A DNA stretch of 41,582 bases, taken from a bacterium (GTDB lineage Bacteria > Bacillota > Clostridia > Oscillospirales > Acutalibacteraceae). Location: NCBI GenBank assembly GCA_020625875.1, contig JAHLAX010000051.1, forward strand, positions 1 to 41,582. Reading direction: 5' to 3'. The position numbers and the translations under genes are program-made. Below are positions 33,946 through 41,546 of the stretch, piece by piece (the stretch's first letter is position 1; each line of letters starts with the position of its first letter). The notes under the pieces were generated by a model. That model did no database searches and was not told the DNA's origin. It saw only the letters and a program-made list of their open reading frames with translations.

Positions 33946-34434
33946 ATGAAGCTTATACACAATATAGATTTTAAAAAGCTCGGGGCAAGCTGCGCCATAA
34001 GTCTTGGCGTGGGCGCGCTGTCGGGGTTAATCTCAATGTCGGGGATGAAGAATTTTGAGAGCGCTCAGAAGCCGCCGCTCACTCCGCCCTCGTGGCTCTT
34101 CCCCGTTGTATGGACTATACTGTTCTTACTTATGGGAGTTTCAGCCTATATAATCTATACAAATCATTACGCCGACCGCGAGACAAAAAACAAAGCTCTC
34201 GGGGTATACGCGGCACAGCTTGCCGTAAACTTTTTCTGGTCGATTATATTCTTCAACTTATCGGCGTATCTGTTCGCGTTTGTGTGGATCCTGCTTTTGC
34301 TCGCGCTTATTGTGATAATGACAAAAATGTTTTATGATATAAGCCCTCTAGCGGGATATTTACAGATACCGTATATAATCTGGACAGCGTTCGCGACATA
34401 CCTGACGCTGGGAGTTTTTATAGTTAATATGTAA
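33946..34434 (+). CDS. tspO: TspO/MBR family membrane protein
   Basis: 162 residues with five membrane helices, from ATG 33946; a TTG three codons earlier lies in the terminator T-run. Family motifs: KPPLTPPSWLFPVVWTILF, AVNFFWSIIFFNLSA and IPYIIWTAFATYLTLGVF. Aromatic residues line the pocket as in known TspO. TspO proteins bind porphyrins and related ligands and are linked to stress or tetrapyrrole handling; the physiological role in anaerobes is unclear. It stands alone after the adhE operon, ahead of convergent envelope genes. Confidence 0.93.
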   Translation: MKLIHNIDFKKLGASCAISLGVGALSGLISMSGMKNFESAQKPPLTPPSWLFPVVWTILFLLMGVSAYIIYTNHYADRETKNKALGVYAAQLAVNFFWSIIFFNLSAYLFAFVWILLLLALIVIMTKMFYDISPLAGYLQIPYIIWTAFATYLTLGVFIVNM

Positions 34435-34488
34435 GAAGTCACGATAGCTGGCTTATTACATTCTTACATATACTGTTTTATACGTATG

Positions 34489-34542
34489 CCTGCCCTCATC
34501 CGCCTCGCTTTGCTCGGCACCTTCCCCAAACGGGGGAAGGCT
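34489..34542. repeat. Dispersed GC-rich repeat
   Basis: CCTGCCCTCATCCGCCTCGC...CTCGGCA then the hairpin CCTTCCCC-aaac-GGGGGAAGG. It is of the same style as the fragment at 3530-3577 and lies between convergent genes. Confidence 0.65.
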
Positions 34543-34544
34543 GA

Positions 34545-34575
34545 TAAAAAAAGCCGCCATATAGGCGGCTTTTAT
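34545..34575 (-). terminator. Bidirectional terminator between tspO and the LCP gene
   Basis: AAAAAAGCCGCC, loop ATATA, GGCGGCTTTT. A-run and T-run flank the stem, so it can work on both strands. It touches the LCP stop codon. Confidence 0.85.
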
Positions 34576-36008
34576 TAATCTACTCTTGTGTAATACAAAT
34601 CAAGGAACATCTCAAAGAATTTCTTTTCGTCTACATAGAACTCAGCGTACTTTTTACCCTGCTTAACTTTACCTGGAACGTTCTTGATGTTAAGACCGCC
34701 GTATCCGCCTCGAAGCGCGGTTACAGAGAAATACGCGACCTCGTTGAGTCCGACATTGGTTGTGATATAAGCCTTAGAGTTGTTGTACACATCCAAGGGA
34801 GCGAAGATGTTAGACCTTGTTTTTGTAAAGACATTTTGACCAAAGCTCTCGAGGTAAATCTTCTGTCTTTCCATACGCAGGTTATTGCCCTCGACAGTTT
34901 CGTGGCTTCTCGCGCGGACGAAGGACTGCGCCAGATTTCCGTGCAGAGTATAGGTCTCGCCCTCGTTGAATTCGGCTACAGTCTCGGGCGACCTTACCGT
35001 TACGCCTCCGACAGAATCATTTATCGGAGCGATACCGTCCAGATTGAGCGCCAAGTAGAAATTAATCGGAAGATTATAGAACAGTCTTCTGACGGCTACG
35101 ACCTCGTTCTGACAGCTTGTCTCAGCTCCGTCACCGTAGGCGTACGCGAGACATATCTGCTCGACGCGGCTGCCCGCGGCTTTACCGCTGGAGGTATAAA
35201 GATTGACCTCAGCCATTGTTTCACGAGAGATATTGACCATATTTATATCGCCCGTGTCTGTATTCATCGAAGCTATAAACAGCGAGTCAGCCTGACCGCC
35301 TGTGGCAAAATCATTACTTGTGGAATTAACATTGGTAATCTCCGCGTCACGGTCAGAACCCATACAAAGGATATTGATAACCTTGTCATTGTATTTATAC
35401 TTGTGCCCTTTGTATATGATATACTGTCCGTTGTCTGTCGTTTCGGCAAACGAAGGAGTCTTGATGTTAAGTCCGCCGTTATCGAGCAGCGCGTTTTGTC
35501 CCGAAAAATACATCAGAACAATCGCCGTAACCATTATCACAATAAGTGAAATAAGCGCGATTATGATTCCCAAAGAAATCTTCTGCCACTTCTTCAGACG
35601 CTTCTTTCTGCGGTGATGCTTATGGTAATGGTGCTTATGCTTATGGCTTTTGTTGCTATTCTTTCTTTTTCTTCTGATATGCCCGGGCGAGAGCACCGAC
35701 GGACTGATGTGATGATGGTGGTGGTGACGGCCGCTCGTTCTGGCGCGGCGCTTGTTCTGCCTATAAACAAAATCGTCGAGGTCTTCATACGCCGACGAGT
35801 TCTCACGCTCTATAGCTTCCTGAAGCTTTTTCTTTCGCTCATCATCGGCGCCGCCAAAGGCGACACTGCCGTCCTGCTCAATTGAATCAGGGTTTTGACC
35901 TGTTATTCTGGCATATTGTTCACTATCGTTGAATTTAAGGAACGAATCATTATCATCCTGAAGATTCGGGTTATGATTATGATTGTTTCCGTTACCCTGT
36001 AGGCTCAT
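34575..36008 (-). CDS. LytR-CpsA-Psr (LCP) family protein with His-rich cytoplasmic tail
   Basis: LCP enzymes transfer teichoic acids or other glycopolymers from undecaprenyl phosphate to peptidoglycan. Of 477 residues, about 1-143 are cytoplasmic, one membrane helix lies at about 144-167, and the LCP domain is outside. LCP motifs: INILCMGSDRD, QADSLFIASMNTDTGDINMV, NISRETM, LNLDGIAPINDSVGGV and NLRMERQK with conserved Arg. The cytoplasmic tail carries RHHHHHH (94-100) and a second cluster KHKHHYHKHHRRKK (about 123-136). The ATG overlaps the end of the sortase gene by 17 bp; GAAGG sits too close to be a good site, so translation is probably coupled. Confidence 0.9.
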   Translation of the reverse strand: MSLQGNGNNHNHNPNLQDDNDSFLKFNDSEQYARITGQNPDSIEQDGSVAFGGADDERKKKLQEAIERENSSAYEDLDDFVYRQNKRRARTSGRHHHHHHISPSVLSPGHIRRKRKNSNKSHKHKHHYHKHHRRKKRLKKWQKISLGIIIALISLIVIMVTAIVLMYFSGQNALLDNGGLNIKTPSFAETTDNGQYIIYKGHKYKYNDKVINILCMGSDRDAEITNVNSTSNDFATGGQADSLFIASMNTDTGDINMVNISRETMAEVNLYTSSGKAAGSRVEQICLAYAYGDGAETSCQNEVVAVRRLFYNLPINFYLALNLDGIAPINDSVGGVTVRSPETVAEFNEGETYTLHGNLAQSFVRARSHETVEGNNLRMERQKIYLESFGQNVFTKTRSNIFAPLDVYNNSKAYITTNVGLNEVAYFSVTALRGGYGGLNIKNVPGKVKQGKKYAEFYVDEKKFFEMFLDLYYTRVD

Positions 36009-36780
36009 CCTTCACTAAAACCCCCTGTAATAGATACCTGCCGTCTCCCGAATTAAGACAGGTACTCAATGTTACTATCTTATCCTTTACACTAAACCTG
36101 TGTTTTAGTTTATCGTTGACTGTGCTGCTGACTGAGCGCGGGTTCTGGATTGAATCCAGATACTCTTTAAAAACCTTGTCCTCAGCAAAATTATAGGTGT
36201 TCATAATATGACGATCATCAAACTCATAGGCTGAAACAACCCTGTATGTCAGCTTGCGTTTGGGCGCGTAAATATAGAACTTTGAATGCTTATTCATAAA
36301 CGAAGAATCTCTGTATTTATGAAGGTCGGCGAACATAGAGCCGTCCGCCATATTATGACCGTAAATCAGAGTAACTCTGTCGTCAAGGTCGGTACTGTTG
36401 CAGTACTCGCAATAAAGCGAACCCGCGTACTTATAGTTGCCGTAAATATCTTTATGAAGATAATAGTCATCTCGCGAATTGCTCTGAAGCAGCGGATAGT
36501 CTATATTTGTACCGGGGATATAGAGCCATCCGAAAATCTCTTTGTTTATTTTTTTCAGCGATTTGAAATCAATCGGATTATCCGAAACAGCGGCGTCGGT
36601 TTTTTTGCCGAAATCTTTTGCCGTTGTTTCAGAGGAAGCTGTCGCCTCGGTCACTTTATCAGAGCTGTCAGTTGAATTATTGAGAAGATTAAAAACAAAA
36701 TAAGCCAGTACTCCGATAGCTATTATCAGTATCAGAATAACCGAGATGATGATAATTTTAAAACGCTTTTCTCTGTTCAT
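35992..36780 (-). CDS. srtB: Class B sortase
   Basis: Transpeptidase that links surface proteins to the cell wall. 262 residues from ATG 36780 (MNREKRFK), with AGGTG upstream; a GTG three codons earlier lies over that site. It has an N-terminal membrane anchor (about 8-31), then EIFGWLYIPGTNIDYPLLQS typical of SrtB. Catalytic residues are His142 (IYGHNMADGSMF), Cys241 (TLSTCLNSGDGR) and Arg248. It is followed by the LCP gene with overlap, and the SPKTGD protein gene lies just upstream with its own promoter. Linkage to that likely substrate is inference from proximity. Confidence 0.92.
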   Translation of the reverse strand: MNREKRFKIIIISVILILIIAIGVLAYFVFNLLNNSTDSSDKVTEATASSETTAKDFGKKTDAAVSDNPIDFKSLKKINKEIFGWLYIPGTNIDYPLLQSNSRDDYYLHKDIYGNYKYAGSLYCEYCNSTDLDDRVTLIYGHNMADGSMFADLHKYRDSSFMNKHSKFYIYAPKRKLTYRVVSAYEFDDRHIMNTYNFAEDKVFKEYLDSIQNPRSVSSTVNDKLKHRFSVKDKIVTLSTCLNSGDGRYLLQGVLVKDEPTG

Positions 36781-36812
36781 AATTAGCACCTGCGCATTTC
36801 TTCACAAAGTAC

Positions 36813-36841
36813 ATTATAATCTTTATAACGCGAAGTGTCAA
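36813..36841 (-). promoter_or_regulatory. Consensus sigma-A promoter of srtB-LCP
   Basis: Minus strand TTGACA (36836-36841), 17-bp spacer, TATAAT (36813-36818). Both boxes are perfect. Confidence 0.88.
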
Positions 36842-36855
36842 GAGTTATATAATAT

Positions 36856-36882
36856 GAAAAAAGGCTTCCCGAAGGAAGCCTT
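36856..36882 (-). terminator. Terminator of the SPKTGD protein gene
   Basis: On the minus strand GGCTTCC-TTCG-GGAAGCC is followed by TTTTTT. It lies 11 bp after the stop, just ahead of the srtB promoter. Confidence 0.9.
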
Positions 36883-36892
36883 AGTTTATGCG

Positions 36893-37396
36893 TTATTTCT
36901 TGCTAATCGCAAGCTTAACTCCGACAGCGCCCGCTATTACCGCGAAAGCAGCGGCGAAAATGATTATGAAGTACAGTCCGCTGTTGTCGCCCGTTTTAGG
37001 CGATGTGGTGCCCGAGTTAATTGAAACCTTGCTGCCTGAGCTTGTTGAGGAAGTGCCGATTTTTTCATAAATCGGAGTAGCCTCTACATCGCCCTGAAGC
37101 AATATTGTGATTTCTTTATCGGTTAATTTACCAAGCTCTAAAATGTATTTGCCGTTAATCTTCCAGCCCTTGAATTTATAACCGTTCTTAGGATGCGCAA
37201 CCAGAGTAACGTGCTTGCCGTCTTCATCTACCTCGGTGGTATATGTAGCTGTGCCGCCGTTATTGTTATGAACAACAACATTATATTCAGTCGGTTTAGT
37301 AGGACTTGGGTTTTTATCGCTCTTTGCCGCGAAAGCAGGAACTGCCGCTAAAACAACGATCAACACCGCAAAGCATATAGCAAATACTCTTTTCAT
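36893..37396 (-). CDS. Small cell-wall protein with SPKTGD sorting signal
   Basis: 167 residues from ATG 37396 (MKRVFAICF); AAGGG is about 9 bases upstream and too close to the earlier in-frame ATG. Parts in order: signal peptide (about 1-24); a 75-residue beta domain, YNVVVHNNNGGTATYTTEVD to YKFKGWKING, like an InlB B/Listeria-Bacteroides repeat; a Ser/Thr-rich linker; SPKTGD (132-137); a hydrophobic helix and the tail KLAISKK. This is a standard sorting-signal layout with SPKTG in place of LPXTG. It has its own promoter and terminator next to srtB, and is the best local substrate candidate for that sortase. Confidence 0.87.
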   Translation of the reverse strand: MKRVFAICFAVLIVVLAAVPAFAAKSDKNPSPTKPTEYNVVVHNNNGGTATYTTEVDEDGKHVTLVAHPKNGYKFKGWKINGKYILELGKLTDKEITILLQGDVEATPIYEKIGTSSTSSGSKVSINSGTTSPKTGDNSGLYFIIIFAAAFAVIAGAVGVKLAISKK

Positions 37397-37447
37397 AAAT
37401 ATCATCCCTTCAGACAAAAAATGCATAGTTACATCAATACATATTGA

Positions 37448-37476
37448 ATTATAACATAGTTTTTTTGAATTGTAAA
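37448..37476 (-). promoter_or_regulatory. Sigma-A promoter of the SPKTGD protein gene
   Basis: Minus strand TTTACA (37471-37476), 17-bp spacer, TATAAT (37448-37453). Confidence 0.8.
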
Positions 37477-37499
37477 TAGGTTTTATGTAAAATTTTCAC

Positions 37500-37528
37500 T
37501 TGAAAAAGACCTGTTTTAACTGTATAAT
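37500..37528 (+). promoter_or_regulatory. Sigma-A promoter of mnmA
   Basis: TTGAAA (37500-37505), 17-bp spacer, TATAAT (37523-37528), 31 bp ahead of the start. Confidence 0.82.
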
Positions 37529-37558
37529 TGGATAAACAACAACAGAAAGGTCTCAAAA

Positions 37559-38623
37559 ATGAAAGCATTAATCGCTATGAGCGGCGGAGTTGACAGCTCG
37601 GTCGCGGCGCTTTTGATAAAGAACAAGGGCTTTGACGCCACAGGAATAACAATGAAGCTCTATGACAATGACGATGTCGGGCTAAAGAAAGACAACACCT
37701 GCTGCAGTGTTGACGATATTGCCGACGCCAGAGCAGTATGCGGCAGGCTGTCTATCCCCTATTATGTTTTCAACTTCAAAGAAAGCTTCAACGAACAAGT
37801 AATAGACAGATTTATAAAAGCTTATGAAAACGGCGCTACGCCAAATCCTTGCATCGACTGTAACCGTTATATAAAATTCGAGCGGCTTATGACCAGAATG
37901 AAAGAGCTTGAAATGGACTATGTTGTTACAGGGCACTACGCGAGAATCGAGTTTGACGAAAGCTCGGGCAGATATTTACTGAAAAAAGCGGTTGACGACT
38001 CTAAAGACCAGAGCTATGTGCTCTACTCCCTAACTCAGGAACAGCTCAAGCACACCCTCTTCCCTCTCGGCGAGCTCAACAAAACCGAAGTGCGCAGAAT
38101 CGCCGAGGAAAACGGTTTTATTAACGCTAAAAAGCACGACAGCCAGGATATTTGCTTTGTACCTAACGGAAAATACGCGGAGTTTATTGAGAGTTACACA
38201 GGCAAAAACTATAAAAACGGCGACTTTGTTGACAAGAACGGCAACATACTCGGCGAGCACAAGGGTATAATCCGCTACACAATCGGTCAGCGCAAAGGGC
38301 TGGGGCTGGCGCTGCCTGAGCCTATGTATGTTTGTGAAAAGGATTTGGATAACAACAAGGTTATTCTGGGCAAAAATGAAGATTTGTTCTCGCGGGAGCT
38401 TTATGCCGAGGATGTCAACTTTATTTCTGTTAAAGAATTAAAAGAACCTGTGAGAGTTAACGCGAAGGTGCGATATAATCAAAAGGAACAGCCCGCTACC
38501 GCCGAGCAAGTCGGTGACAGACTTCACGTTGTGTTCGACGAACCTCAAAGAGCGATTTGCAAGGGACAGGCGGTAGTTCTGTATGACGGCGACACAGTGG
38601 TCGGCGGCGGAACAATAGAATAA
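37559..38623 (+). CDS. mnmA: tRNA-specific 2-thiouridylase
   Basis: Thiolates U34 of tRNA-Lys, -Glu and -Gln. The gene starts at ATG 37559; I count 354 residues, with ribosome site AGAAAGG. ATP pyrophosphatase loop MSGGVDSSVAALLI (8-21), catalytic cysteine region NGATPNPCIDCNRYIKF (about 93-109), second cysteine in DSQDICFVP (about 197-205), and the C-terminal beta barrel with GEHKGIIRYTIGQRKGLGLA. It is a single-gene unit with promoter and terminator. No cysteine desulfurase is adjacent. Confidence 0.97.
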   Translation: MKALIAMSGGVDSSVAALLIKNKGFDATGITMKLYDNDDVGLKKDNTCCSVDDIADARAVCGRLSIPYYVFNFKESFNEQVIDRFIKAYENGATPNPCIDCNRYIKFERLMTRMKELEMDYVVTGHYARIEFDESSGRYLLKKAVDDSKDQSYVLYSLTQEQLKHTLFPLGELNKTEVRRIAEENGFINAKKHDSQDICFVPNGKYAEFIESYTGKNYKNGDFVDKNGNILGEHKGIIRYTIGQRKGLGLALPEPMYVCEKDLDNNKVILGKNEDLFSRELYAEDVNFISVKELKEPVRVNAKVRYNQKEQPATAEQVGDRLHVVFDEPQRAICKGQAVVLYDGDTVVGGGTIE

Positions 38624-38638
38624 AAGCACAAATAAATC

Positions 38639-38678
38639 ATCAGCTTATGCGGTTTTTGCATAAGCTGATTCGTTTTGT
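38639..38678 (+). terminator. Terminator of mnmA
   Basis: ATCAGCTTATGC (38639-38650), loop GGTTTTT, GCATAAGCTGAT (38658-38669), then TCGTTTTGTCG. Confidence 0.82.
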
Positions 38679-38702
38679 CGTTTATTTGCATTATAACACA
38701 TA

Positions 38703-38731
38703 TTGAACCGTTGAAACCTTTTTATTATAAT
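38703..38731 (+). promoter_or_regulatory. Sigma-A promoter of the thioesterase gene
   Basis: TTGAAC (38703-38708), 17-bp spacer, TATAAT (38726-38731), 39 bp ahead of the TTG start. Confidence 0.75.
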
Positions 38732-38770
38732 AGCAGTAACATCTGACAACAACACAGGGAGGTGCTCTGA

Positions 38771-39205
38771 TTGTTCACATATAAACGCCGTGTAAAATAC
38801 TACGAAACCGACAGAATGGGCGTTGTCCATCATTCAAACTATCTGAGAATAATCGAAGAAGCGCGTATGGTATGGTGTGACGAAAACATAATGACATACA
38901 AGGAAATGGAAAAAAGAGGCTGTATTATCCCCGCCGCTTCCGCAAGTGAAAACTTTCTTTCATACTTACGCTTTGACGATCCGTTCAGAATCGAAGTAAA
39001 GCTGATTGATTTTCAAGGAATAAAGATGACTTTCTCGTATAAAATCTTCAACGAGAATACCGAGGAACTCTGCTACACGGGAGAAAGCAGTCATTTCTTT
39101 GCCAAAGACTGCGGCAACGAGCAATATCTCCCATATATTTCGTTCAGAAAAGACTTTCCCGAACAATACAAGAAGCTAAGGGAACTGGCAGCGGAGTCTA
39201 AATAA
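38771..39205 (+). CDS. Hotdog-fold acyl-CoA thioesterase (YbgC/FadM type)
   Basis: 144 residues with a TTG start, chosen because GGGAGGT lies 7 bases upstream and the next Met is inside the conserved motif. The 4HBT signature is YETDRMGVVHHSNYLRIIEE (about 11-30), with the catalytic-type Asp and HxxY/N region. The rest (LRFDDPFRIEVKLIDFQGIK, MTFSYKIFNE) fits the fold. The acyl substrate is not known. It lies between mnmA and the lysR-fabF pair, and its end overlaps the lysR end by 8 bp in convergent orientation. Confidence 0.88.
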   Translation: MFTYKRRVKYYETDRMGVVHHSNYLRIIEEARMVWCDENIMTYKEMEKRGCIIPAASASENFLSYLRFDDPFRIEVKLIDFQGIKMTFSYKIFNENTEELCYTGESSHFFAKDCGNEQYLPYISFRKDFPEQYKKLRELAAESK

Positions 39206-40109
39206 TATAATCCTCATCATCTTCTTGTTCAAAACAGTTTTTAACAGTGCTCAAAAAAAGCTGTGCAGCAGGATTGGCGTTGTTTTTCCGCCAAGCCATA
39301 ACATATGTTAAGTCAGTCTCCACTCCGCTGAGATCCAGTTTTTTTATCAACGGAAGAGGAAAGCTCTCCACGAGCCTTGTCGGGAGTACAGATACTCCTC
39401 TGCCGGCTCCGACTGCCATAAACACAGAGCTCACATCGTCAAACTCATCGAGTGTGTTCGGAGAGAAATGAAACGTTCTGAAGATATCCATTATCTCCAT
39501 ATACAGAATAGGGTTTTCGGTCTCAGACAACAAGATAAAGCTCTGACCTTTTAAATCAAACGCTTTCATAATATTCTGTTTCGCTTTATAGTCCGACGAA
39601 ACAATCAGACTGAGCGTATCCTTATGAGTCACTACATAATCAATATCATCGCTGTCGGGCAGCATATCCCTCAGCATAAAATAGAAATCGCAGTCTGTAC
39701 CGCTGATTGCCGTTAAGCTGTCCACTCCCGAAAGACTCTCCATATCGACAGAAATATCGGGATACTTCTTTGAAAACTTTTTCAGCATTTTCGTAGGACA
39801 ACTGATAGAAGTAGAATCATAAGCAAGTCGAAGGCTTCCGCCCTTTCCGCTGTTAAGCCGATTAACCACAGAGGTCGCTTTGTTAAGCGTGTCAATGATC
39901 TCCTGAGCGTAAGGAAGCAATAGTTTTCCTTCATATGTCAGAGAAACCTCGCGTCTTGTTCGTTCAAACAGCTTTACACCAAATTCTTTTTCGAGGTCTC
40001 GGATGTATCTGCTGACCGTCGACTGGCTCACATAATTCCGACGCGCGGCTTCAGAAAAGCTGAGTGTACGCGCCACTGAAATAAAACATTTTAACTGTAT
40101 ATGGTCCAT
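39198..40109 (-). CDS. LysR-family transcriptional regulator
   Basis: 303 residues. The N-terminal winged helix-turn-helix reads LKCFISVARTLSFSEAARRN and VSQSTVSRYIRDLEKEFGVK (about 6-45). An effector-binding periplasmic-fold domain starts near residue 90. AGGAGCG precedes the ATG. It diverges from fabF with a 151-bp gap that holds a T-N11-A dyad, the classic LysR site. Control of fatty-acid synthesis genes is therefore likely but inferred. The ligand is unknown. Confidence 0.92.
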   Translation of the reverse strand: MDHIQLKCFISVARTLSFSEAARRNYVSQSTVSRYIRDLEKEFGVKLFERTRREVSLTYEGKLLLPYAQEIIDTLNKATSVVNRLNSGKGGSLRLAYDSTSISCPTKMLKKFSKKYPDISVDMESLSGVDSLTAISGTDCDFYFMLRDMLPDSDDIDYVVTHKDTLSLIVSSDYKAKQNIMKAFDLKGQSFILLSETENPILYMEIMDIFRTFHFSPNTLDEFDDVSSVFMAVGAGRGVSVLPTRLVESFPLPLIKKLDLSGVETDLTYVMAWRKNNANPAAQLFLSTVKNCFEQEDDEDYII

Positions 40110-40151
40110 ACTTCGCTCCTATGCAATAAATAAACTATAATTAAAATATAA

Positions 40152-40166
40152 ATGCTGATTTTGCAT
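40152..40166. promoter_or_regulatory. Candidate LysR operator between lysR and fabF
   Basis: ATGC-tgatttt-GCAT contains T-N11-A with matching arms. It lies in the spacer of a fair lysR promoter (minus strand TTGTTA, 16 bp, TATATT) and 11 bp upstream of the fabF -35 box. Confidence 0.55.
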
Positions 40167-40176
40167 TAACAAATCA

Positions 40177-40205
40177 TTGCTAATTATCTCAGGATTTGTT
40201 ATAAT
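40177..40205 (+). promoter_or_regulatory. Sigma-A promoter of fabF
   Basis: TTGCTA (40177-40182), 17-bp spacer, TATAAT (40200-40205) with an extended TGT before it. Confidence 0.8.
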
Positions 40206-40260
40206 TCAATTATAGCATAAGAAAATGCAAATTGTAAATAAAAGATTTAGGAGGATAATC

Positions 40261-41481
40261 ATGGAAAGAATCGTTATTACAGGTATGGGCGCCGTCACAC
40301 CTATCGGTATCGGTGTAGACAATTATTGGAACAATCTTATAGAGGGCAAGTCGGGGATCGACATAATCAAAAACTTTGACGTTTCGGAGCTTGCGGTTCA
40401 GATCGCGGGTGAGATCAAAGCGTTTAACCCCTCCGAGTACCTTCCGAAGGATGTTGTGCGCAAGACAGACGCGTTTATGCAGTACGCTTACATCGCCGCT
40501 GAGGAGGCTCTGAAGCAATCCAAGCTCGAGATTGATCCTACAAGAACAGGTATCGTTATGGGTACTGCAATGAGCGGTATCTCAACGATCGCTTTTACAC
40601 AGGAAGCGCTCACAGGAGCTTCTCATAAAAAGGTAGGTCCGCGTTTTATCCCGAAAATCCTCGGTAATATCGCGGCGGCTAACATTGCTATCGCTCATAA
40701 TATCCAAGGGCCGAGCTATACGATCTCAACAGCCTGCTCATCGGGCGGCGACGCAATTAACCAGGCGTCAATGCTGTTGAAAGCAGGCAAGGCGGATGTT
40801 ATGATCGCCGTTGGCGCCGAGTCCGCTCATTGTCCTATCTTTATATATAGTCTTGCCAACGCAAAGGCGCTTTCAAGAAACAATGAAAATCCCCAAAAAG
40901 CCTCACGTCCGTTTGACGAGAGCCGCGACGGATTCGTAATCGGCGAGGGCGGCGGAGCTTTGGTGCTCGAAACCGAGTCCCACGCCAAAGCGCGCGGCGC
41001 TAAAATATACGGCGAGCTCCTTGCCTGCGGCAACACATGCGACGCGTACCATGTTACCGCTCCTCATCCCGAGGGACGCGGCGCTATCGCCTGTATGAAG
41101 CAGGCTATGGCGGAGGCTGATTTAAAACCTGAGGACATCGGCTACATCAACGCTCACGGCACCTCCACGCCAAAGGGAGACGAGGTTGAGGTGCACTCTG
41201 TCACCGAGGTATTCGGCGACAATCCTCCGCTCGTAAGCTCTACAAAGGGCGCCACAGGGCATATGATGGGCGCGGGCGGTATTACGGAAGTTATCGCCTG
41301 TATCAAGTCGCTTGAAACAGGAATTGTACCGCCGACTATTAATCTTGAGAATCCTATTCCCGACGCCAAAATTGACTTTGTTCCGAACAAGGCAAGAAAG
41401 GCTGATATAGAATACGCTATGTCAAACGCTTTCGGCTTTGGCGGTCAGAACTCAAGTGTAATAGTTGGAAAATATAAATAA
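40261..41481 (+). CDS. fabF: 3-oxoacyl-[acyl-carrier-protein] synthase II
   Basis: Elongating condensing enzyme of type II fatty-acid synthesis. 406 residues from ATG 40261 (MERIVITGMGAVTPIG) with AGGAGG upstream. The catalytic triad is complete: Cys159 (STACSSGGDAINQ), His299 (NAHGTSTPKGD) and His334 (TKGATGHMMGAGG). GFVIGEGGGALVLE and the C-terminal SNAFGFGGQNSS are typical. It is divergent from the LysR gene. Other fatty-acid genes may lie beyond the window, but the following 100 bp hold no long frame. Confidence 0.97.
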   Translation: MERIVITGMGAVTPIGIGVDNYWNNLIEGKSGIDIIKNFDVSELAVQIAGEIKAFNPSEYLPKDVVRKTDAFMQYAYIAAEEALKQSKLEIDPTRTGIVMGTAMSGISTIAFTQEALTGASHKKVGPRFIPKILGNIAAANIAIAHNIQGPSYTISTACSSGGDAINQASMLLKAGKADVMIAVGAESAHCPIFIYSLANAKALSRNNENPQKASRPFDESRDGFVIGEGGGALVLETESHAKARGAKIYGELLACGNTCDAYHVTAPHPEGRGAIACMKQAMAEADLKPEDIGYINAHGTSTPKGDEVEVHSVTEVFGDNPPLVSSTKGATGHMMGAGGITEVIACIKSLETGIVPPTINLENPIPDAKIDFVPNKARKADIEYAMSNAFGFGGQNSSVIVGKYK

Positions 41482-41500
41482 ATTTTGGAGGCATGATAAA

Positions 41501-41517
41501 AAGTAAGTGGTAAAGTA
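41501..41517. repeat. Short degenerate heptamer remnant after fabF
   Basis: AAGTAAGTGGTAAAGTAA, of the same composition as the TAAGTAA and AGTGGTA arrays elsewhere. It comes directly after a GGAGG-ATG with a six-codon frame (41490-41513) that I do not call as a gene. Confidence 0.4.
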
Positions 41518-41537
41518 ATCCGAGAACTCTGACGATG

Positions 41538-41546
41538 TGCTACAAT
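41538..41546 (+). promoter_or_regulatory. Possible extended -10 promoter at window end
   Basis: TGC-TACAAT is an extended -10 box without a clear -35. The downstream sequence includes GACAGAGTAG. It would start a transcript that leaves the window. Confidence 0.3.

Noticed and set aside
36893..37426. Longer start for the SPKTGD protein
   Set aside because: The additional residues include the ribosome site itself; a good signal peptide begins at ATG 37396.
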